Shown: positions 1 through 8,194 of the stretch, one piece after another
Layout: the number at the start of each line of letters is the position of its first letter
How positions within the stretch are numbered: position 1 is the first letter of the stretch
Assembly: GCA_023268355.1 (NCBI GenBank)
Contig: JALNJK010000001.1
Location: 248,001 to 312,000 of the forward strand
DNA length: 64,000 nt
Direction: 5' to 3'
Source of the DNA: Candidatus Terraquivivens tengchongensis
Lineage (GTDB): Archaea; Thermoproteota; Nitrososphaeria_A; Caldarchaeales; Wolframiiraptoraceae
Made by a program: the position numbers and the translations under genes
Notes under the pieces: generated by a model
Seen by the model: the letters and a program-made list of their open reading frames with translations, nothing else
Database searches by the model: none
Told to the model about the DNA's origin: nothing

Positions 1-407
1 ATGCCTTCACCGCTACCTATTCTTCTTGCAATAACCGGACCTACAGGAAACCCGTACCTCTTCAGGAAATCTAATGCTAACTGCTCCTTAGGTCTACCCG
101 TCACGTAACCTATCCTGTAGATCGATGCTAGAACGTTTAGGGTCTCGACAGTGCCTTCTATCGGTCTGTCCAATGCGTAAAGCACCTCATTCTCTAGAAA
201 GTGTTCCTCAACTTTTTTAACAAGTTCGCTGTTGGGTTCGAAACCAAGCGCTTTTATGATTTGTGGAAATCCTTTTTTCCTCATGTGTAAGTAAAGCTCG
301 TCAGGAATTGTTATGTTCATAGTTAGCTCTATCGCTCTCCTCTTCCTTTCCGTGTTGTCACATATTGTCGCATCGATGTCAAATATTATGGCCTTAAATT
401 TTCCCAT
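1..407 (-). CDS. HAD-superfamily hydrolase, 3' part cut by window edge
   Basis: The N-terminal 135 residues are present; the gene runs off the left edge. The start is the ATG at 405-407, giving MGKFKAIIFDIDATICDN. This contains the HAD motif I DxDxT (D-I-D-A-T), with the nucleophile aspartate in the first beta strand. A later YVTGRP segment looks like HAD motif II. The stretch between them is helical, as expected of a cap. HAD proteins of this size are mostly phosphatases of small metabolites; the substrate cannot be inferred. It lies upstream of no obvious partner, and the HIT gene follows on the same strand with a 22-nt gap, so the two may be co-transcribed. Confidence 0.8.
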   Translation of the reverse strand, partial: MGKFKAIIFDIDATICDNTERKRRAIELTMNITIPDELYLHMRKKGFPQIIKALGFEPNSELVKKVEEHFLENEVLYALDRPIEGTVETLNVLASIYRIGYVTGRPKEQLALDFLKRYGFPVGPVIARRIGSGEG

Positions 408-429
408 GTAGGAATCACTGACTAATGAC

Positions 430-915
430 TTACTTCTCTTTAAGGAAGTGGACTACAAGTTTATCATAAGTGTCGCTCAATAGCTCGGGCATCACTTTCA
501 CGTTACCCACGACAGTCATGAAGTTCGTATCACCAGACCATCGTGGAACAACGTGGAAATGGACGTGCCCCTCAACACCAGCGCCTGCGACCCTTCCCAG
601 GTTTATGCCCACATTGAAACCATCAGGAGTTAAGGCTTTTTGTAGAACTGCTATGGACTTCACTATCAGCTCCATGAGTTCACTCCGCTCGTCCACATCC
701 AGCTCCGTTAAGTTGCCCACATGCCTGTAGGGTGCCACCATGAGGTGGCCGGTGTTATACGGATAGAGGTTCATTAGTACGAAGCACTTCTTACCCTTGA
801 AGAGAACTAGGTCTTCCTTTTCGTTCAATGATGCACCCTTCGTGCAGAAAACACAATTCTTAGGTCCGCCGGAGCTTATGTAAGCCATGCGCCAAGGAGC
901 CCATAACCACTTCAA
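430..915 (-). CDS. HIT-family nucleotide hydrolase/transferase
   Basis: A 161-residue protein with the histidine triad HVHFH at residues 117-121, the active site of the HIT family, which hydrolyses or transfers nucleoside monophosphates (AMP-lysine, Ap4A and similar). An N-terminal C21-x2-C24 pair with later histidines suggests the structural zinc common in archaeal and actinobacterial HIT proteins. The length is typical of the Ap4A phosphorylase/hydrolase-like branch. The start used is a TTG at 913-915, beginning MKWLWAPWRM, a sequence characteristic of HIT N-termini. A TATA-like box (CTTTATAT on the minus strand, about 940-948) lies about 27 nt upstream, so the mRNA would be leaderless or nearly so. 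Exact substrate is unknown. Confidence 0.9.
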   Translation of the reverse strand: MKWLWAPWRMAYISSGGPKNCVFCTKGASLNEKEDLVLFKGKKCFVLMNLYPYNTGHLMVAPYRHVGNLTELDVDERSELMELIVKSIAVLQKALTPDGFNVGINLGRVAGAGVEGHVHFHVVPRWSGDTNFMTVVGNVKVMPELLSDTYDKLVVHFLKEK

Positions 916-937
916 GGCCGCTTTTTATCTACGATTG

Positions 938-950
938 AAAGGATATAAAG
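938..950 (-). promoter_or_regulatory. TATA box, near-palindromic, upstream of HIT gene
   Basis: The block GGATATAAAGCC reads as TTTATATC on the minus strand and TATAAAG on the plus strand. On the minus strand it is correctly placed for the TTG start of the HIT gene. On the plus strand it would place a transcription start near 970, where the candidate small RNA begins. It may therefore serve both directions. Confidence 0.45.
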
Positions 951-970
951 CCATTTACATGTTAATCTTT

Positions 971-1066
971 ATGGGGGATGAGGCAGCCGTCCCAGACTGA
1001 TATGTGATGTCGGAAGAGCCGAGCCGACCCCAATTCTCTGCTGCAGCCTTCTTCAATCGTCGTTTT
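971..1066 (+). ncRNA. Candidate small RNA with D'/C'-like kink-turn boxes
   Basis: No ORF occupies this gap. On the plus strand a GGGGG start lies about 26 nt after a TATA-like box. It is followed by CTGA, a 3-nt spacer and GTGATGT, the arrangement of a D'/C' pair in archaeal C/D guide RNAs. A GGGATGA upstream fits box C with one mismatch. A GTCGG/CCGAC hairpin follows and the segment ends in a T run near 1062-1066. A clean box D at the expected distance is missing and the second guide interval is too long, so the class (C/D, H/ACA-like or other) is uncertain. Confidence 0.3.
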
Positions 1067-1095
1067 TCGTGATCAATCTGTTTGTTAGAAAGTGT

Positions 1096-2019
1096 TCAAC
1101 TTACAAAGAAAACAGGAATTTTGATACCGAATGTTTCCAAAAAGCTTCCTATAAGTACGCCTGCTATCATGAGGAGGCCGAAGCGGAGCGTAAGCTGCGC
1201 CGTTAGCGGGTCCGCGGCATCAGGTATGCTATGCTTGAATGTTCTGACCAACCTTATCGCGTTAGGTATCGTTAGAATTACGAGAAGTGTCGTCGGAGGG
1301 AGCATGGTTATGGCTACCAGCACAAAGACTATCAGATAAGCAGACAGTAGCGAGTATTGGTAAAACTTGAGGGAACGCTCTTTTCCAAGGATTATCGGGA
1401 GGGTGGTGATGTTTACCGCCTTATCATAATCTACATCGCGTAAGTTGTTCGCAAAGAGAACTGCCATAACCAATACGCCTATGGGTAGGGATACGATTAC
1501 TGGCAGAACGTCCACCTTACCAGTTAGGACGAAGTAGGTCCCGCCTACCATAAGAGGACCCCACGTCAATAGTACAGAGATTTCGCCTAAAGCCCTATGC
1601 TTCAACGGAACCGGATCAGCTGTGTAGAAATAGCTGAAAAACAGACCAGCCACGGTAAAGGCTAAAACGATAGGACCTCTCACAAACGAGAGATATGTTG
1701 CGATGCTTAGCACAATCGCGTACAAGAATACGACAACAGCTTGGAACGATCTAATTTCTATCTGACCAGATACTAGGGGATGTGGTCTGTATCTGGTAGT
1801 AGGCGCACCTTGTCTATCAACAGTATGCTTCACGTCGTAGTAGTCGTTCAGCATGTTGCTTGCTGCGTGAAATGCTATCAGACCAAAAAGCGTGAGCAGG
1901 AAGTGTAAAGGTTCAAAGGAGCCAGACCTCCAAGCAAGGGAGCCAGCTAATCCTACTGAGACGATCGTCATCACGAACGACCATGGTCTCGTAGCTAGGA
2001 ACCACATTTTTAGACTCAT
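1096..2019 (-). CDS. UbiA-family polyprenyltransferase (MenA-like)
   Basis: An integral membrane protein of 307 residues with about eight hydrophobic segments. It carries both aspartate-rich motifs of the UbiA family: NDYYDVKHTVD at residues 58-68 and NNLRDVDYD at about 191-199. These bind Mg-pyrophosphate of the prenyl donor. The N-terminal LATRPWSF motif resembles MenA (dihydroxynaphthoate polyprenyltransferase), so a role in making menaquinone-type quinone is plausible. That would fit the NuoL/M, bd oxidase and cytochrome b genes elsewhere in the window. Other UbiA branches (heme O, digeranylgeranylglyceryl phosphate) remain possible. It lies 42 nt downstream of the CPBP gene but has its own AT-rich TATA-like stretch at about 2045-2058. 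Confidence 0.85.
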   Translation of the reverse strand: MSLKMWFLATRPWSFVMTIVSVGLAGSLAWRSGSFEPLHFLLTLFGLIAFHAASNMLNDYYDVKHTVDRQGAPTTRYRPHPLVSGQIEIRSFQAVVVFLYAIVLSIATYLSFVRGPIVLAFTVAGLFFSYFYTADPVPLKHRALGEISVLLTWGPLMVGGTYFVLTGKVDVLPVIVSLPIGVLVMAVLFANNLRDVDYDKAVNITTLPIILGKERSLKFYQYSLLSAYLIVFVLVAITMLPPTTLLVILTIPNAIRLVRTFKHSIPDAADPLTAQLTLRFGLLMIAGVLIGSFLETFGIKIPVFFVS

Positions 2020-2061
2020 GTTTAACCAACTTTGTGGAAGAAAAAATCTTTAATAAATTTT

Positions 2062-2742
2062 TTACGTAAGTGGTAAAAATACGAAAACTAGCTCCGTCCA
2101 TGTGATGTGCGATAGCACTATGCTTTGCAACGAGCTTGTCTTAAGGTAGGCGGCACCCCAGCAAAGGCCCATGATTAAAGCTATGAACATTAAAGGCAAG
2201 TTTAAGGTCCATATGTGTACGCTTGAGTACACTGCGGAGGCGGCAAGTAAGCCCTTTATACCTCCCAGCCTCTCTTGAAGCTCATGTTGTACGAACCCTC
2301 TCCAGTATGCCTCTTCCCCGAAGCTTGTAAAGATAAGCAAAAGAGCGATGAACTCTTGTGGTGCTTCATGTCTTAACATGTAAACCTCCTCGGCACCCTT
2401 GGCGACGAATGGTTTAAAAATCACGTATCCAAGGTAAAGCAACCAATAGAGCAAGAAGCCTGATACTATGCCGAGCAGTATCATAGACATCCGAACACGG
2501 AAGCGCAATTTTAATAATTCAGGCCTTCCCATGAAGGTCACTAGAACGAGTAATGAGACCGCTAAGAGTATCCTAGTCCAGAAATTCATAAACTCCGTCC
2601 TGAACACCATGAACCAAAGCGGATAGGCCGGAAGTATGAGAAATAATCTTCGTGAAGACAAGGCACCTATCGTATATGGATTCGCATAAATTACTCCTAA
2701 AATAGTTTTGTACCGTTCGTCAACTTGTTTAGAACAAAACAC
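2062..2742 (-). CDS. CPBP-family intramembrane metalloprotease
   Basis: A multi-spanning membrane protein of 226 residues with the CPBP (Rce1/Abi-type) signature: EEAYWRG at residues 143-149, H176 (SSVHIW) and H212 (LSHITW), the presumed zinc ligands and catalytic glutamate. The family cleaves prenylated or membrane peptides; the substrate here is unknown. The start is a GTG that overlaps the 3' end of the upstream radical SAM gene by 14 nt, which implies translational coupling. Alternative internal starts would shorten it only slightly. Confidence 0.85.
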   Translation of the reverse strand: MFCSKQVDERYKTILGVIYANPYTIGALSSRRLFLILPAYPLWFMVFRTEFMNFWTRILLAVSLLVLVTFMGRPELLKLRFRVRMSMILLGIVSGFLLYWLLYLGYVIFKPFVAKGAEEVYMLRHEAPQEFIALLLIFTSFGEEAYWRGFVQHELQERLGGIKGLLAASAVYSSVHIWTLNLPLMFIALIMGLCWGAAYLKTSSLQSIVLSHITWTELVFVFLPLT

Positions 2743-3790
2743 GCCACCTCTTATCTTTCTTCGTATAACGGCCTCTCAACGGCACAGGCGTATTGCACCT
2801 AGGGCACCTGTTATCGTTGTTCAAATTGTAAGACAATACCTCATAACCACTCCTCGCTATCAGCAGCTTTCCGCAAGTTGGGCAGCAGGTGCTCTCGAGT
2901 TCCGGTAAACCAACGTTCCCTATGTAGACGAATTTCACGCCGGCTTCTTGGGCCATCTTCTTTGCCGTCAGCAACTTTTCGAGGGGCGTGGGCGGCGCAG
3001 CATACTTGTGCGCTGGGTAGTACCTGTTGATGTGTAGCGGAACGTCTTCTCCAAGCATCGAGACGTGTTTTTCTATAACCCATTTTATACAATCATCCTC
3101 ATCGTTAAACCTAGGAACTACAAGGAAGACCGTTTCTACGTGTGCGCCAAGTTCTATCGCGTACTTTGCATTACTCAAGACGATATTTGGGTCCACACCT
3201 CTTAAGATCTTAATGTGAGCTTTTGGACAACCCTTGATGTCTATGGAAAAGCCATCGCATCCCGATTCGATTAAAGCCTTAAGCGAGGCACGACTGAAGT
3301 ATCCGTTCGTGACCACCGTGGAGTAGAGCCCTTCCCTGCTACCTAGTGAGAACGTATCCAAAAGGAAGTCAATCTGTGTGGCGGGTTCGTTAAAGCTTGC
3401 ACAAAGACCTTCGTCGCCGAATGTCTTTGCCATCTCAACTAAATCATCCGGAGCGTATCTAACGCCGGATTCCACAGGAGGTCTGCTAAAACTGATGCTG
3501 TGATTCTGGCACCATGGACAATAGAAGTTACAGCCCCAGTTCGAGAAGGTAAGCGCGGAAGAGCCGGGCCAGTAGTGGAAGAACGGTTTTATCTCTATAG
3601 GTCTGCTTTCGATAGAGCTTAGGAGTCCGTAACCTATATTCAGGAGCGTTCCGTTGACGTTGGCATAGTTACCGCATATCCCCTTGCCTCCTTCCCTTAC
3701 TTTACAAAACCTCATGCAGGTCGTGCATCTTACCGTTGTGTTCACCCTTTCCTGAAATTTTGCGACTGGGTATCTCGACCTTTCGTTCAT
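2729..3790 (-). CDS. amrS: AmmeMemoRadiSam-system radical SAM enzyme
   Basis: A 353-residue protein with the radical SAM cluster motif CNFYCPWC (C87, C91, C94). An N-terminal cysteine cluster (RCTTCMRFC, then GICG) and a C-terminal zinc ribbon (CPTC and CPRC) flank the barrel. This architecture is that of the AmmeMemoRadiSam radical SAM protein, related to pyruvate formate-lyase activating enzymes. Its physiological reaction is not firmly established. The usual partner genes (AMMECR1 and Memo) are not in the window. A TATA box (GTTTATAAAC, about 3827-3836) lies upstream of the ATG. It heads a short operon with the CPBP protease. Confidence 0.88.
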   Translation of the reverse strand: MNERSRYPVAKFQERVNTTVRCTTCMRFCKVREGGKGICGNYANVNGTLLNIGYGLLSSIESRPIEIKPFFHYWPGSSALTFSNWGCNFYCPWCQNHSISFSRPPVESGVRYAPDDLVEMAKTFGDEGLCASFNEPATQIDFLLDTFSLGSREGLYSTVVTNGYFSRASLKALIESGCDGFSIDIKGCPKAHIKILRGVDPNIVLSNAKYAIELGAHVETVFLVVPRFNDEDDCIKWVIEKHVSMLGEDVPLHINRYYPAHKYAAPPTPLEKLLTAKKMAQEAGVKFVYIGNVGLPELESTCCPTCGKLLIARSGYEVLSYNLNNDNRCPRCNTPVPLRGRYTKKDKRWRVLF

Positions 3791-3908
3791 AATTCTGTAG
3801 ACCAGGCTTATGAATATGTCATGTAAAGTTTATAAACCTGACACGTAATCTGGCAAGCATCTTTCGCTTGGCAAACGTATAAAAGCGCATATCTTCATTA
3901 CTATATAC

Positions 3909-5963
3909 GTGCCAAATAAGCTCATAAAAGAAAAGAGCCCTTACCTGCTCAGAAACGCCCAAAGCCCCGTAAATTGGCACCCATGGGGAGAGGAAGCTTT
4001 TAAGAGGGCGAAGGAGGAGGACAAGCCAATTCTTCTCAGCATAGGCTACAGCGCATGTTATTGGTGTATTGTAATGGAAAAGGAGACTTACGATAACCAA
4101 GAGGTCGCCGAATTGATTAATGAAAACTTCATTCCGATAAAGGTCGATAGGGAAGAACTGCCTGAGGTCGACGAGGTCTACATAAAGTTCGTGGAGCTCA
4201 TGACAGGCCAGGCTGGATGGCCGTTAACGGTATTTCTCACACCAGACTTGAAACCTTTCTTTGGCGGAACTTACTTTCCTCCGTATAGGAGTGGGCCGTT
4301 GCCTGGACTTGTAGAAGTCCTGAGGGTGATAACAGATACATGGAAGAATAACAGAAATGACATAATTGAGGTCTCTAATCGTGCCACGGAACTGCTCAAA
4401 AGAGCTTACTCTTACAAACCATCAAAGGATGTGTTATCCATGGACATCATGGAAGTTGCATACGAACAACTTGCAAGCAAGTACGATGAAGGGTACGGAG
4501 GCTTCTCTTTCCATCCAAAGTTTCCGATGCCAACTTTCCTATTCTTCCTGCATAGGTTTTATTGGAGGTATAGAAAGGATTTTGCCATTAAAATGTCTTT
4601 AAACACGCTAACAAATATGGCTCTAGGCGGAATACATGACCATCTGGCTGGAGGATTTCACAGATATTCTACAGACAGGTACTGGATGATACCCCATTTC
4701 GAGAAAATGCTTTACGACAATGCGCTTTTAGCAAGGGCCTATCTCGAAGCATATCTTTTGACAAAGGACGATTTTATGAAAGGTGTTGCAATTAAAACCC
4801 TAGACTGGATGCTATCAGAGTTATCTTCACCAGAGGGTGGATTCTATACATCTATCGCGGCAGGATATGGGTACGATGAGGGGTCATACTACCTATGGAC
4901 CATGGATGACATTGTAGGGTTACTGGGTGAAAAAATCGGCAAGATCGTATGTAAGTACTATGGCGTAACGCAACGAGGAAACTATGGGGGCGGTAAGAAT
5001 GCTTTATACGTAAGGCGTTCAGCAGAATCTCTGGCATCGGAATTTAATTTATCCGTTGAGGAAGTTAAGAACATCGTTGAAGATTCAAATAAAATTTTAT
5101 TAAACGAGAGGAGAAAAAGAAGGATGCCAGATATTGATGATAAAATACTAACTTCTTGGAATAGCCTTGCGATTTCTGCGATGTGTATGGGATTCCAGGT
5201 CTTAAGAAATGAAAGATATCTGAAGTCTGCTGTGTCCGCTGCAAACTTTATCGTAAACAAAATGTATAAAAACGGTGTTCTATTGCGAAGGTACAGAGAT
5301 TCAGATGCGGCATATGCGGGCACGTTAGAAGACTACGCGTTCTTTATGAATTGTCTTTTAGACCTATTTGAGACAACGTTCGACCCGAATTGGTTGGAGC
5401 TTGCGCTGGAATTGAAAGACGAAATCATAAACAGATTCTACGATAAAGAGCACGGCGGTTTTTTCAAGACGGAAGACAGGTTTTCCGATATAATCCTAAA
5501 AGACGGAAAAGATGGTTCTATACCATCTGGAAACTCATTTGCTATAATGAACTTGATCAGGTTATCAGAAATCCTTTGTGTTCCAAAGTTGTTAGAGATA
5601 GCGAAAAAATCCTTTTTGACATTCTGGGACCGTATAAAACAAAATCCCGTCGAGTATACGTATATGCTAACGGCACTGGATTACTACATATCTCCAAAGA
5701 GTGAGTTCATCTTCGTATGCAGCGATAACGATTGTGCGCCCTTTTTGCACATCCTATGGTCAGAGTTTATTCCGAACAAGGTCGTCTTAGTATGTAATTC
5801 GGAGAACAGGGAACGTATTGAGAGGATTACGCCCATTATCAAAGATAAGAAGGTTGTTGGGGGAGGGGCCTCAGTATACATCTGCGAGAATTATACCTGC
5901 AAGCTACCGATCACGTCCTTGGACGGTTTCTATAACTACTTGAAAAGTCTGCGTTCTGCATAG
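3909..5963 (+). CDS. Thioredoxin-fold DUF255 (YyaL/SPATA20-like) protein
   Basis: A 684-residue protein. Residues 1-160 form a thioredoxin-like DUF255 domain starting [21 protein letters not shown], with a CYWC redox motif at 50-53. The rest is an (alpha/alpha)6-barrel-like region resembling glycoside hydrolase or N-acylglucosamine epimerase folds, including HFEKMLYDN and [13 protein letters not shown]. The family is widespread and its function is unknown. Most members have CHWCHVM; here both histidines are replaced (CYWCIVM), while both cysteines are kept. The GTG start lies about 25-30 nt after a TATA box (GTATAAAAG, near 3877-3886), so the transcript is probably leaderless. It diverges from the amrS operon. 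Confidence 0.9.
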   Translation: MPNKLIKEKSPYLLRNAQSPVNWHPWGEEAFKRAKEEDKPILLSIGYSACYWCIVMEKETYDNQEVAELINENFIPIKVDREELPEVDEVYIKFVELMTGQAGWPLTVFLTPDLKPFFGGTYFPPYRSGPLPGLVEVLRVITDTWKNNRNDIIEVSNRATELLKRAYSYKPSKDVLSMDIMEVAYEQLASKYDEGYGGFSFHPKFPMPTFLFFLHRFYWRYRKDFAIKMSLNTLTNMALGGIHDHLAGGFHRYSTDRYWMIPHFEKMLYDNALLARAYLEAYLLTKDDFMKGVAIKTLDWMLSELSSPEGGFYTSIAAGYGYDEGSYYLWTMDDIVGLLGEKIGKIVCKYYGVTQRGNYGGGKNALYVRRSAESLASEFNLSVEEVKNIVEDSNKILLNERRKRRMPDIDDKILTSWNSLAISAMCMGFQVLRNERYLKSAVSAANFIVNKMYKNGVLLRRYRDSDAAYAGTLEDYAFFMNCLLDLFETTFDPNWLELALELKDEIINRFYDKEHGGFFKTEDRFSDIILKDGKDGSIPSGNSFAIMNLIRLSEILCVPKLLEIAKKSFLTFWDRIKQNPVEYTYMLTALDYYISPKSEFIFVCSDNDCAPFLHILWSEFIPNKVVLVCNSENRERIERITPIIKDKKVVGGGASVYICENYTCKLPITSLDGFYNYLKSLRSA

Positions 5964-5967
5964 TAAA

Positions 5968-6056
5968 GCCGGGGTCGGGATTTGCACCCGAGTAGAGCGG
6001 CTCTGCAGGCCGCCGCCTAGCTGCTCGGCCTTCGGTGGCTTTTCGCCAACCCCGGC
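5968..6056 (-). tRNA. tRNA-Cys (GCA) with a putative 18-nt intron at 8/9
   Basis: The minus strand folds as acceptor GCCGGGG/CCCCGGC, anticodon arm GCGGC-CTGCAGA-GCCGC (anticodon GCA) and T arm TCGGG/CCCGA. An extra 18 nt (6031-6048, minus TGGCGAAAAGCCACCGAA) sits between position 8 and the D arm. Removing it restores a standard 71-nt tRNA-Cys. The insert contains a TGGC/GCCA hairpin with a GAAAA loop, consistent with a splicing bulge-helix-bulge variant. The T loop reads TGCAAAT, so position 55 is G instead of the nearly universal U, which is unusual. It lies just downstream of the convergent DUF255 gene. Confidence 0.88.
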
Positions 6057-6111
6057 CTTTCCCCGGCCGACGTTCTTGTATAGCACGGGGCTTATTGAAT
6101 TTTTTGTTGTA

Positions 6112-7701
6112 TTAAGCCGGGATCTGGGGTAGGCTGAGCTTTACCTCCATCGGGCTGATCCTTAGAGCCTTCGAGACGTCGTAGCCCATGGACTTCGCAG
6201 ACTTCTCTATGACCTTTACTACCAAGTTGGCGCCGAAGTGCGCTATTATATTGAACGCCAGCTTTAAGAACGGGTTCAGTCTTATCAACCGGGATGGAAG
6301 CCTGTTCAGCTCTATAAGTATGTGTCTCCATGCCCTATATATCACGCACATTTGCGCTTCAGTCAACTTACTCGCGTCAAAGAAATCCTCACCCCTCAAC
6401 GCTCCCATTGGTACAAAGAAGAGCGGGGTGGCCGTGAAATGAGCCCTCTCGCCTATCTTCTCCGGCAGAATATTTTCCATCGCATCTAAGAGCCTTACGG
6501 TATCCCAAGCATCGTCGTCAGTTTCTGTCGGAAGCCCTATCAGCAACGTGAAACCTGGGAACCAATAATTCATGTTAAATATTGCTGTTCCATTTATCAC
6601 AACTTCTGGCCACTCTTCAGGGCTGAAGGGTTTAGCCTTTAATGGCATGTACCTAGCAAGCAGGCTTCCGGAACCTGTCTCCATGCCGCACTGTATACCT
6701 ATCCAATGTTCCGGCGAGCCCCTTAATATCTTAGAGAGTTGATGTATAAGCATAGGGTCGGCAACCGCCGGCGCTACCGTACCATGTGTTGGGTTGCTAT
6801 GTCTTATACCTGGCACAGACATTACTGATGAGAAAAGTTCGACAAGCGCATCCCTATTTGGATAGAAATTCTTCTTATCTTCAACTCTGTACAGGAAGAT
6901 GTCCTCACTATGAATCCATGCATTGTGGATTCCGTGCTTTGTGTTAACTCTAATCTCTTCTAATACGTTTTCTATTGGTATGTACCTTGCAACCCTCAAC
7001 GTCGGGTCACAGAACTCGCAATTTCTTCCGCAACCTCTCATGACCTCTACGAGGCCATGTATGCTCGGATTAACTATCAGCGGTATATCTTCCAGTCTTG
7101 GCGGCTTCGTAATCTTTATGGTCTCTGGTGGGTCGCCCTCCTCGAATTCGCGGAATAGCATCGGCGCCACATGATCGGTCTCACCTATCACGACGTGGTC
7201 TATGTTCAGCTCATTCCTTACATGAGATCTCACATCAAGATACCATGCACCAGGACCTCCCACAACAATTTTGAACTTAAAGCCGTTAGCCCTTCTTACT
7301 GCATTAAGTTTCTTAACGAGTTCCACGAAATATTTTTTCGAGAACGATGTGAATTTGCCGGTCGTGAATGCAAGGCTTAAAGGACCTAAGCCGAGCGGGT
7401 CCATCTCGTATATTCCGACGACCTTCGTTTCCTCACCGATAAAATTTTCAACATAGTCTGGGTGTGCAACCACTAAGTCATCCTCGCTATAAGCCCTACG
7501 TAAAGATGCCTCGATCTTCCTAAGACCATAAGGTGCGTAGGGCAACACACCATCCACGGCCGGTATTTGTGGTGCTAAAAATTTGAAGAGAAACTCAGGA
7601 ACTTTCTCGGAGGGAGCGCAGGGAAGGAAATCCAAGAGCGGTACATGTCTGTATTCACTCGTCAAGGTTCTATCGCAAGTTAAGACTATCCGCCTACCCA
7701 T
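6112..7701 (-). CDS. B12-binding-type radical SAM enzyme (unknown substrate)
   Basis: A 529-residue protein. The N-terminal ~200 residues form a Rossmann-like region (VVGGPGAW, HVVIGETD) similar to the cobalamin-binding domain seen in this radical SAM class. The cluster motif CGRNCEFC (C224, C228, C231) follows, then a barrel containing GMETGSG and LLIGLPTETDDD, typical of the class. The DxHxxG motif of base-on B12 binding is not evident, so cobalamin use is inferred from architecture only. Members perform methylations, thioether or lipid modifications; the substrate cannot be told. It is a monocistronic gene by layout. Its start ATG at 7699-7701 follows an AT-rich region. Confidence 0.82.
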   Translation of the reverse strand: MGRRIVLTCDRTLTSEYRHVPLLDFLPCAPSEKVPEFLFKFLAPQIPAVDGVLPYAPYGLRKIEASLRRAYSEDDLVVAHPDYVENFIGEETKVVGIYEMDPLGLGPLSLAFTTGKFTSFSKKYFVELVKKLNAVRRANGFKFKIVVGGPGAWYLDVRSHVRNELNIDHVVIGETDHVAPMLFREFEEGDPPETIKITKPPRLEDIPLIVNPSIHGLVEVMRGCGRNCEFCDPTLRVARYIPIENVLEEIRVNTKHGIHNAWIHSEDIFLYRVEDKKNFYPNRDALVELFSSVMSVPGIRHSNPTHGTVAPAVADPMLIHQLSKILRGSPEHWIGIQCGMETGSGSLLARYMPLKAKPFSPEEWPEVVINGTAIFNMNYWFPGFTLLIGLPTETDDDAWDTVRLLDAMENILPEKIGERAHFTATPLFFVPMGALRGEDFFDASKLTEAQMCVIYRAWRHILIELNRLPSRLIRLNPFLKLAFNIIAHFGANLVVKVIEKSAKSMGYDVSKALRISPMEVKLSLPQIPA

Positions 7702-7791
7702 GAGACCACCGTTATTACGACTATTTTTATTATGTAGCGACTTTCAAAAATATTTAAGCATCATCCAACGTTTCCTAGCAAGCCGAGTTAA

Positions 7792-8091
7792 TTAACCAAA
7801 TATTCTTCCAAAGCCCTCGAGGGCTGCCTCACCTTCTTCCTCGAACTTCGAAAGTACTCTCTTCATCTCTTCGCCTTTGACCTCTTCTGCAATGTCCTTC
7901 GCGAGTTCTAAAGCTCTGGAGCACTGTTCATCGGTTCCTATAATTCGGACGTAGTAGCCCTCTTCTCCCAGTATTTTCGCATCCCTAAACAGAACGTTAG
8001 CCCTTGACACAATGTCGTCATTCAATAAGACGTTCCTTGCTTTGTCAACATTTTCTGGGCTTACCTTCAACACGAGCTCCAGCTCAACCAC
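7792..8091 (-). CDS. Conserved-looking hypothetical protein, 99 aa
   Basis: I do not recognise the family. The protein is acidic, soluble and of mixed alpha/beta pattern (LELVLKVSPENVDKARNVL, then YYVRIIGTD and an amphipathic C-terminal helix). It resembles small beta-alpha-beta-beta proteins such as Pcc1 in size and layout, but no diagnostic residues allow that call. The start is a GTG at 8089-8091. The codon use and balanced amino-acid composition look like a real archaeal gene. It diverges from nuoL with a ~100-nt gap holding promoters for both. Confidence 0.65.
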   Translation of the reverse strand: MVELELVLKVSPENVDKARNVLLNDDIVSRANVLFRDAKILGEEGYYVRIIGTDEQCSRALELAKDIAEEVKGEEMKRVLSKFEEEGEAALEGFGRIFG

Positions 8092-8194
8092 CGACCATTA
8101 TGACATAAGACATAGTATAAATCTATATCTATAACGGCGGTGAGTATGAAAAGTTCAACATTTAAATGATTGTCAAAGGATTCTATTCTATAAC

